Source of the DNA: a virus
Length of the DNA: 49,627 nucleotides
Direction: 5' to 3' (one strand)
Virus record (IMG/VR): IMGVR_UViG_3300026512_000018
Location: 1 to 49,627 of that record
Below are positions 14,574 through 20,132 of this stretch, piece after piece. Below the pieces are notes generated by a model. That model was not told the DNA's origin and did not search any database. It saw nothing but the letters and a program-made list of their open reading frames with translations. The stretch's first letter is position 1, and each line of letters opens with the position of its first letter. Both the position numbers and the translations under genes were made by a program.

Positions 14574-15629
14574 ATGACTGAACAAGAAAAATTAACGATT
14601 AAAGAACTACGAGATAAAGGTTTTTCCTATTTTGAAATTAGTAAAATGACGGGTATTAGTCAGGACGCTATTAGAAATTTCTTTTATAGAGAAAGAAAAA
14701 AGGAAACAAATATTGATGACACTATTTCTTATTTGCTTAAACGTATACAGTCTTTGGAACGAGAAAATAGAAAATTAAAGGCTCAACATCTTTCAGACGA
14801 GGCTTTTGCAAAACTTATTGAAGTTGAAAAATTTCACTTTGAGAACACGAAATTAGCAGATGTTAAAGAAGAGGCTGGGTTGATAGTTTCCGACTTGCAC
14901 TCTGGGCTTGAATACGAAGGAAGCGATAATAAGTTCAATATGGATATTGCAAAAGAGCGAGTTCAGAGATTGTTTAATGATACAGGAGAAATACTTCGCA
15001 AATATTATCCTCACGTTAAAAATCTGCACGTTTTTCTTGCAGGTGATATTGTTGACGGAAGCGGAATATTTAAAGGACAAGAATTTAGCACAGCCCCCAT
15101 TACGGAGCAGATTGAGAAAACTCCCTCAATGATAGTTGAAGGGTTGAAACTTGTGTCTGATTTTAATCTTCGCTTATATGGTGTTGCAGGTAATCACGGA
15201 AGAGTGGCAAAAGGTGTTTCTCAACATAATTGGGATAATGTTGTTTATCGTATTATAGAGCAAATGATTGATATTCCATTTGAAATAGCGTCCGATTTTT
15301 ATTTGCCCGTAGAAATAAAAGGTCATAAGTTTATATTATTGCACGGAGACAATATAACTCACAGTAAAACGCCTTCTTCTTATATTGAGAGAGCCGTTGG
15401 AGAATTCACTCGAATGTTTAAGGATATGGGGATATATTTCGAGAGTTTATTAATGGGACATTTTCATTCCGCACAATGGCTTCCACACGCAATAGTAAAT
15501 GGGAGTATTTGCGGGAATACCAATTTTACGATTGGTAAACTTCACTTAAATGAACCTGCGAGACAAGTTCTTTTCTTTGTAGATGAAAAACACGGAATTA
15601 CCGAAGTAAGAAAAATTCAAATACAATAG
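14574..15629 (+). CDS. Calcineurin-like metallophosphoesterase with N-terminal helix-turn-helix
   Basis: 351 aa. Residues 1-45 are a helix-turn-helix of the kind seen in resolvases and small terminases (LRDKGFSYFEISKMTGISQDAI), then a coiled linker. The enzyme domain carries the five metallophosphoesterase blocks: SDLHSG, AGDIVDG, GNHGR, LLHGDN and GHFH. The family includes SbcD/Mre11-type nucleases and phage phosphatases. A DNA-binding N-terminus favours a nuclease acting on DNA, but the substrate is not shown. Preceded by GAGGAGG. Confidence 0.85.
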   Translation: MTEQEKLTIKELRDKGFSYFEISKMTGISQDAIRNFFYRERKKETNIDDTISYLLKRIQSLERENRKLKAQHLSDEAFAKLIEVEKFHFENTKLADVKEEAGLIVSDLHSGLEYEGSDNKFNMDIAKERVQRLFNDTGEILRKYYPHVKNLHVFLAGDIVDGSGIFKGQEFSTAPITEQIEKTPSMIVEGLKLVSDFNLRLYGVAGNHGRVAKGVSQHNWDNVVYRIIEQMIDIPFEIASDFYLPVEIKGHKFILLHGDNITHSKTPSSYIERAVGEFTRMFKDMGIYFESLLMGHFHSAQWLPHAIVNGSICGNTNFTIGKLHLNEPARQVLFFVDEKHGITEVRKIQIQ

Positions 15630-15638
15630 GAGGCGAAT

Positions 15639-15923
15639 ATGAATACAAAAAGCATAATAGAGCAACTGCTACGCAAGCAGTTTGAGATGGTCGGGTTAGA
15701 CTACGATAAAGATGGAGATATAGTAAAAGACGATAAATGGTATATGAAGTATTGTTGGACGGAAAAACAAGAAAAAGAGTTTATAAAGTGGGCAAGAGAT
15801 TTACTTACGAAGAAACATCATTATACCATACGAGGAGCAGAAGAAATTATTAGTTTTTATATATTAGCCTATGGTTGGACTATATGCAAGGAGGGACAAA
15901 ATGACATTAAAGGAAATGCTTAA
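15639..15923 (+). CDS. hypothetical protein, 94 aa
   Basis: Charged alpha-helical protein preceded by TAGGAGGCG. A 7-bp GC-rich hairpin (arms 15664-15670 and 15676-15682) lies in its first codons. No family recognised. Confidence 0.55.
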   Translation: MNTKSIIEQLLRKQFEMVGLDYDKDGDIVKDDKWYMKYCWTEKQEKEFIKWARDLLTKKHHYTIRGAEEIISFYILAYGWTICKEGQNDIKGNA

Positions 15924-16140
15924 AAAAAACGACATTAAGGCTATTCAGGAATTGTTAAGAATTATAGAGAGCGACAATTGGGAAAAGAAATTTATTGAGA
16001 GCGTAAACGGGATTGAAGAAAATGAAATCGAAACACTTATAGTAATGATGGCTATTCTCATTAGACAACTAATAGACCTTATTAAGTTGGAGGCGATTAA
16101 TGCACAGAATAAACATCAAGAAGAAATCAAAAAGGTTTGA
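15901..16140 (+). CDS. hypothetical helical protein, 79 aa
   Basis: ATG 15901 follows AAGGAGGG; the longer open frame upstream lacks a site. Predicted all-helical. Overlaps both neighbours. Unknown function. Confidence 0.55.
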   Translation: MTLKEMLKKNDIKAIQELLRIIESDNWEKKFIESVNGIEENEIETLIVMMAILIRQLIDLIKLEAINAQNKHQEEIKKV

Positions 16141-16429
16141 GATAAAGTCTTCTTGGAAGTTTGCAAGTAAAGATGGGTGGGAATATTATATTGTAAGTTT
16201 TGATGGATTGAAACTTATAACCAAGCCAGATTGGGGATTTTATATTGTTTTTTACGGAGAATTAATGCCTTTTGAGTTAGATAAAGATAGAGACCATTTA
16301 CGATATTTTTACGCAAAAGATTATACGTGGTCGCCGCAAGTTCAAATATCTCATCAGGACGCAAATGGTTGGATACACATTAAAACGGAGGCGGGAACAT
16401 TTAAGTGGCGCTGGCTTACAAAGCGATAA
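16100..16429 (+). CDS. hypothetical aromatic-rich protein, 109 aa
   Basis: Preceded by TTGGAGGCG. Many Trp/Tyr/Phe residues alternating with charged residues, suggesting a beta-sandwich. No family recognised. Confidence 0.55.
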   Translation: MHRINIKKKSKRFEIKSSWKFASKDGWEYYIVSFDGLKLITKPDWGFYIVFYGELMPFELDKDRDHLRYFYAKDYTWSPQVQISHQDANGWIHIKTEAGTFKWRWLTKR

Positions 16430-16950
16430 AAAGTAAAGATTTATTTTTTGACCCTCCTTATATATCGCTTACTGAATGGAACGGAGTTATCTGTGCGGTG
16501 TTTCCTTTCAATAAAAATGGAACTTATGATGTGGGGTTAACAAAAAGATGGTGGGAAAGACATAAGCGAGTAGAGTTTGTTAGTTTTAAGAATGATTTTA
16601 CTTATTTCGGCAGAAGAGCAATTGCATTTATGAGAAATTTAGAGCGGTTCTTTCAATTTGAAACCTATGGTGAATATCCCTACTTAATAAAAGAAACAAT
16701 GAAATATGCTACAAGAGGGATACTTGTTCTTAATAGGGCTGAATTAAATGAAAATAAAAAAAGGACGCTGGACTATATAAGCCAGCGTCCCTATCTAATA
16801 AGAACCTATGCTGATAAAACTACTCGTGGAGAAATGCGAAGAATTAAAGCCTTACTTAATAAAATAAAAGTTCCTCTATATTACTGGGAAATTGTTGGAG
16901 ATGATGAGTTCTATAAAAAACTTACAAGGAGGAGTTATGGAAAAAAATAA
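16405..16950 (+). CDS. hypothetical protein, 181 aa (GTG start)
   Basis: GTG start at 16405, with GGAGG 13 bases upstream. Alpha/beta protein with basic C-terminus (RRIKALLNKIKVPLYYWEI). A 9-bp GC-rich hairpin at 16763-16790 is preceded by seven A residues, so it forms a terminator-like structure on the opposite strand. Function unknown. Confidence 0.55.
   Translation: MALAYKAIKSKDLFFDPPYISLTEWNGVICAVFPFNKNGTYDVGLTKRWWERHKRVEFVSFKNDFTYFGRRAIAFMRNLERFFQFETYGEYPYLIKETMKYATRGILVLNRAELNENKKRTLDYISQRPYLIRTYADKTTRGEMRRIKALLNKIKVPLYYWEIVGDDEFYKKLTRRSYGKK
16756..16790 (-). terminator. Terminator-like hairpin on the antisense strand within a gene
   Basis: GGACGCTGG (16763-16771) pairs with CCAGCGTCC (16782-16790). 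On the minus strand the stem is followed by seven T residues (16762-16756), the form of an intrinsic terminator. It would stop antisense transcripts crossing the early block. Confidence 0.5.
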
Positions 16951-17068
16951 AGCAACAAGTTGGGTTCAGTATTCTCGCTTTAAAAGACTGCGTCGTAAAT
17001 GGAAGAGACTTAAACATAAAATTGAGCGTAAAAAAGTTAAAGAGGAAATACGACGCATTTTGCGTTAA
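16937..17068 (+). CDS. very basic small protein, 43 aa
   Basis: After AAGGAGGAG; nearly half of the residues are Lys or Arg (SRFKRLRRKWKRLKHKIERK). It could bind nucleic acid. No family recognised. Confidence 0.5.
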   Translation: MEKNKATSWVQYSRFKRLRRKWKRLKHKIERKKVKEEIRRILR

Positions 17069-17104
17069 CTAAAACAAAAAACAATCAACATAAGGGAGAC
17101 AAAA

Positions 17105-17851
17105 ATGGAAAAAGTAAAACACATAGTTAACTTTTCTGGCGGCAAAGATAGCACGGCAATGCTTTTCAAAATGCTTGAAAATGGCTATAAAATAGATTAT
17201 ATTGTATTTTGTAATACGGGAGTTGAGTTCCCAGAAATGTATAAACACATAGAACAAGTAAAAAAAGAGTTAATAAAGTTTAATTTAAAAATTATCGAAT
17301 TAAAGCCAAATCACTCTTTTTTTTATTGGCTAACTGATTATAAAAGAACAAGAGGGGAATATAAGGGATTGCCTTACGGTTTTCCGTCTTGGAAAAACCG
17401 ATGGTGCACCACTAACATAAAATTACGACCGTTGTTTAAGTTTGAACAACAATTAATTAAAAAGGGCTTTACGATTATCTCATATGTCGGGTATAGTTTA
17501 GACGAAACGAAGAGGGCTACTAAAATTAAAAAGAGGGAAACAAAGAACAAGAAATTTAAATTCCCGCTAATAGAGGATTTCAAAATGACAGAAAAAGATT
17601 GTTTGAAATATTCTTACAATTTAGGGTTTGATTGGGACGGTGTTTACGACAAAGTATCAAGATTATCGTGCTATATATGCCCTTTTAGTAGATTGAGCGA
17701 AATCAAATTTTTGATGACTGAACACCCCGATTTATGGGAAAAAATAAAACAAACAGAGGCAGATTTAAAGAAGCGAGGCATACCTTATTGGAAGTTTACT
17801 TCTCGATATTCGTGTGAAGAAATAGAGCAACTGATAGCAAAACAAAAATAA
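17105..17851 (+). CDS. PP-loop ATPase, PAPS-reductase/DndC-like
   Basis: 248 aa with the PP-loop SGGKDST at 11-17, the FCNTGVEFPE strand-loop near 45, RWCTTNIK near 103 and a CxxC (SCYICPF) near 200. This is the phosphoadenosine phosphosulfate reductase-type fold used by sulfonucleotide reductases, DndC and nucleotide-modifying enzymes. In phages such proteins are common and mostly uncharacterised. No DndDE partners are seen. It could modify nucleotides or nucleic acid with sulfur; that is inference. Preceded by AAGGGAG. Confidence 0.75.
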   Translation: MEKVKHIVNFSGGKDSTAMLFKMLENGYKIDYIVFCNTGVEFPEMYKHIEQVKKELIKFNLKIIELKPNHSFFYWLTDYKRTRGEYKGLPYGFPSWKNRWCTTNIKLRPLFKFEQQLIKKGFTIISYVGYSLDETKRATKIKKRETKNKKFKFPLIEDFKMTEKDCLKYSYNLGFDWDGVYDKVSRLSCYICPFSRLSEIKFLMTEHPDLWEKIKQTEADLKKRGIPYWKFTSRYSCEEIEQLIAKQK

Positions 17852-17871
17852 TTAACATAAGGGAGGTAAAA

Positions 17872-18306
17872 ATGATATATTTAATTATAGGAATATTATT
17901 AATAATAACCCCTTTTATTGCTCTTATAATTAATAAACAGAGAGACACAGATGAACCTGCTTTTATTTTTTGGGGAATTGTCTTTATTATTGTATTTTTT
18001 ATTATGATGATATTAGGAATAACAACTTATCCTCGTTTGCTTTCCGAAAGAGCAGCCTGTATTGGATATAAAAATGCAATCACGGAAACGGCTAAAATTT
18101 ACACAACTACAATTCCTGTTCAATCTATAAGTCAATTAACGCAATATGCAAGTTTAGTAGCAACCTATAATTCTGATTTACAAACAGCCCTAACGAAAAA
18201 GAAAATGTTAACGAGTAAAATATTTGGTTCTGCATTATTTATAAGCGACAAAATTTATGATTTGGATTTTATAGGAGGTGCAAATGTTAACAGCAGAGGA
18301 AATTAA
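17872..18306 (+). CDS. membrane protein, 144 aa
   Basis: Two strongly hydrophobic segments (about residues 2-20 and 31-52), then a soluble helical region with Thr/Gln-rich sequence. After GGGAGGT. No family recognised; perhaps an envelope-associated early protein. Confidence 0.6.
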   Translation: MIYLIIGILLIITPFIALIINKQRDTDEPAFIFWGIVFIIVFFIMMILGITTYPRLLSERAACIGYKNAITETAKIYTTTIPVQSISQLTQYASLVATYNSDLQTALTKKKMLTSKIFGSALFISDKIYDLDFIGGANVNSRGN

Positions 18307-18781
18307 AAAAGCGGGGCTTATAACCCCGCTTGTGGAAAAAGTTAAATGTGGTTTATCATATGGATTAGAGCCTAACGGATATACTATAAGATTAAGTAAT
18401 GAATTTTGGTATCCAAAAGAAAAGCAAATTCTTGACCCATTAAATAAAAAAGGTGAGTTAGAAGTAGTTAAAACTAATATTTTTATTTTAAAGCCGAAAC
18501 ATTATGTTTTGGGAAAGGCTATTGAGTATATTAATTTACCTAAAAATATAAGTGCAATAGCGTTGACGAAGTCATCTTACGCTCGTATGGGCGTATTTGC
18601 CAATATAACAACAATAGACGCTGGCTGGCACGGATACTTAACAATAGAAATTGCTAATCTTGGAAATAATCCTGTTAAAATCTATGCTAATTATGGTATA
18701 GCAGAGATATTGTTCTTTGAACACAAGAATACGCAAGGGTATGAAGGCAACTATCAAGATTTAACAACGATTAAAATTTAG
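18284..18781 (+). CDS. dCTP deaminase / dUTPase family protein
   Basis: 165 aa. The trimer-forming fold is visible from TKSSYARMGV near 103-112 and TIDAGWHGYLTIEIAN near 118-133, matching the conserved RSSxAR and DAGW(H/E)G blocks of dCTP deaminases. The enzyme makes dUMP for thymidylate synthesis or removes dUTP, and fits the ThyX and ribonucleotide reductase genes on the other strand. ATG 18284 follows GGAGGTG. Deaminase versus dUTPase activity is not decided. A GC hairpin lies at 18309-18331. Confidence 0.85.
   Translation: MLTAEEIKKAGLITPLVEKVKCGLSYGLEPNGYTIRLSNEFWYPKEKQILDPLNKKGELEVVKTNIFILKPKHYVLGKAIEYINLPKNISAIALTKSSYARMGVFANITTIDAGWHGYLTIEIANLGNNPVKIYANYGIAEILFFEHKNTQGYEGNYQDLTTIKI
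18305..18331 (-). terminator. Terminator-like hairpin on the antisense strand within the dCTP deaminase gene
   Basis: AAGCGGGG (18309-18316) pairs with CCCCGCTT (18324-18331). On the minus strand the stem runs into six T residues (18310-18305). Same geometry as the element at 16756-16790. Confidence 0.45.
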
Positions 18782-18791
18782 AGAGGGAATA

Positions 18792-19166
18792 ATGAGAGCG
18801 TTTAAGAATGTTCAAGAATTTGAAAAAGCATTTAAAGAATTTACAAAAAATCGTTCTCCTTTTTATTTTTGGGACGAAGAATATGATGGAAGTTGCCCTT
18901 GCTCGGAGGGAGAAATTGTAATAGGAAAGCACTTTATACATATAGAAACAAATTGTTGGAGAATATCTACTTTTTATGGATATCAAGACCTACTTATAAA
19001 AACAGATAACGGGACGTTTACTGATTTAGGGGGAGAATGGATTAAACTTATTTTAGACGAGTTAAATAAAACTAAATGGTATAATTCTTATCGACTGCAT
19101 TATGTTGAAGTAGAACGAGGAAATGAAACCAATTTGGAAAACGAAACAGATTTTTTTTATGAATAA
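18792..19166 (+). CDS. hypothetical protein, 124 aa
   Basis: Last gene of the plus-strand block, preceded by AGAGGG. Acidic, aromatic-rich, with CPCSEGE near residue 38 that could bind metal. It ends immediately before the bidirectional terminator. Function unknown. Confidence 0.55.
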   Translation: MRAFKNVQEFEKAFKEFTKNRSPFYFWDEEYDGSCPCSEGEIVIGKHFIHIETNCWRISTFYGYQDLLIKTDNGTFTDLGGEWIKLILDELNKTKWYNSYRLHYVEVERGNETNLENETDFFYE

Positions 19167-19197
19167 AAAAAGCCCGCTTTATGCGGGCTATTTTTTT
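19165..19197. terminator. Bidirectional intrinsic terminator between converging units
   Basis: AGCCCGC (19171-19177) pairs with GCGGGCT (19183-19189), with six A on the left and seven T on the right, so it works for both strands. It ends the rightward early block and the leftward late and nucleotide-metabolism block. Confidence 0.92.
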
Positions 19198-19536
19198 ATC
19201 TATCTCTATACTGATTTAGGTCATAAGATTTTCTTTGTTTAAATTCTTTTTTCTTTCCTTTGTTAAAACTATCAATAGGTCTTATGAACATTCTGTTGCT
19301 TTTATGACCTCTAATGAGGCGGTAGCAAATTTCTTTGCTACTCTGCATATTGCTATGCAGTTCGGACTGTTGCTTCACTCAATATGAGTGCCGTTTCGTT
19401 CAGTCTCTCACGGTGGGTTTTACCCCTTCCGCCTCGTTGTCCCATAGGGAGTTCCGAGTCAATTAGAAACGGTTTAAGGTGAGCATCATCTACCCACCAC
19501 TCTCGTAAATTTAATAAGTTTTTGTTTCTTCTTCAT
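19196..19536 (-). CDS. Split glycyl-radical domain of class III ribonucleotide reductase, interrupted by a group I intron
   Basis: The coding exons are 19536-19492 and 19288-19196. Exon 1 (15 codons, after GGGAGGG) ends ...KFTRVVG; exon 2 starts FIRPIDSFNKGKKKEFKQRK. Joined they give a 45-aa protein with RVVG-F-I-RP followed by the NxGKxxEFxxRxxY pattern, which is the C-terminal glycyl-radical segment of anaerobic ribonucleotide reductase. Gly15 would be the radical site. The nrdD gene two genes upstream lacks this segment. The arrangement resembles stand-alone glycyl-radical spare parts such as GrcA. It must associate with NrdD in trans. Motifs are direct; trans-assembly is inference. Confidence 0.8.
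19289..19491 (-). ncRNA. Group I self-splicing intron, ~203 nt
   Basis: Hand fold on the minus strand. P1: exon GGUGGGU pairs with GCUCACC (19484-19478), with U.G at the splice site. P3: CCGUUUC (19472-19466) with GAAACGG (19397-19391). P4: CUCG/CGAG. P5: hairpin UCCCUAUGGGA. P6/P6a: GGGGUAAAACCC. P7: GACUG (19405-19401) with CAGUC (19369-19365). P8: CACUCA-UAU-UGAGUG. P9: 7-bp stem with GCAA loop (19360-19343). P9.1: 8-bp stem with GAAA loop (19341-19322). The end is ...AGAAUG, final G 19289. P10: intron AUGA with exon UCAU. It carries no ORF and is near the smallest group I size. Confidence 0.82.
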
Positions 19537-19537
19537 A

Positions 19538-20131
19538 TTATCCCTCCCAATACTGTTTATATTTAATATCAAATGTAATGGGTGCTATCTCTGAAAGTTT
19601 ATAATAAATAGCCCACGCAACTTTTCTAATTTCCCATTGTGCCGTCTTATCCATTCTTAATTTCAAGAAATGCAACCACGCTCGTGCGTTTCCACTAACA
19701 GTAAGAGCAGTAGAAACGCCTTGTGGTAGAATAAAACGAGCGTCTTCTTTTCTTACTCCGTTTAAAATCATCTCATTATATAACTGAATTGCCTGTTGCG
19801 TTAACTTATAATATTTATCTGCATACCCTTTTAATTTATCTGGGATAACAAAATCATTAACTTGCGTATATCTTTGTGATTGTTGAACAAATGATAAATG
19901 TCTATGTCTAACAAATTGATGAGAGCAAACTCTTGAAATTCCACTTACGTTAAATGTGAAATATGCGTGTTCAAACACGGAATAATGTCCTGACTTAAAT
20001 GCAACTTCAATTAAATGAGAAACTCTACGCTTATCTATATCAATAACAGGAGTGCTTGAATGGCTCTGTCTCATTGCTGTCGCAATGATTTTGTCTGGGT
20101 TCGACGTATAATTTAATAATTTAACTTTCAT
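19538..20131 (-). CDS. thyX: Flavin-dependent thymidylate synthase ThyX
   Basis: 197 aa, makes dTMP from dUMP using methylene-tetrahydrofolate, FAD and NADPH. The ThyX signature RHRHLSFVQQSQR is at 75-87, followed by YTQ; the C-terminal FLKLRMDKTAQWEIRKVA block is complete. Slightly shorter than cellular ThyX (about 215-250 aa) but nothing essential is missing. It sits between nrdD and its detached radical domain, so its insertion may have split nrdD. Confidence 0.97.
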   Translation of the reverse strand: MKVKLLNYTSNPDKIIATAMRQSHSSTPVIDIDKRRVSHLIEVAFKSGHYSVFEHAYFTFNVSGISRVCSHQFVRHRHLSFVQQSQRYTQVNDFVIPDKLKGYADKYYKLTQQAIQLYNEMILNGVRKEDARFILPQGVSTALTVSGNARAWLHFLKLRMDKTAQWEIRKVAWAIYYKLSEIAPITFDIKYKQYWEG

Positions 20132-20132
20132 C

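Noticed and set aside
16937-17068. Ribosomal-protein-like reading of the 43-aa basic protein
   Set aside because: Basic composition only; no ribosomal signature.
19289-19320. Alternative 3' splice site after G 19309, with better P10 pairing (GUCAU)
   Set aside because: Joining there gives a stop eight codons later and no known protein, while the site after 19289 yields RVVG-F-I-RP in frame and still allows UCAU/AUGA pairing.
19289-19491. Reading this RNA as an IscB/TnpB guide RNA or riboswitch
   Set aside because: P3-P8 and P7 pairings, U.G P1, GNRA loops and in-frame exon junction fit a group I intron; no nuclease gene is adjacent.
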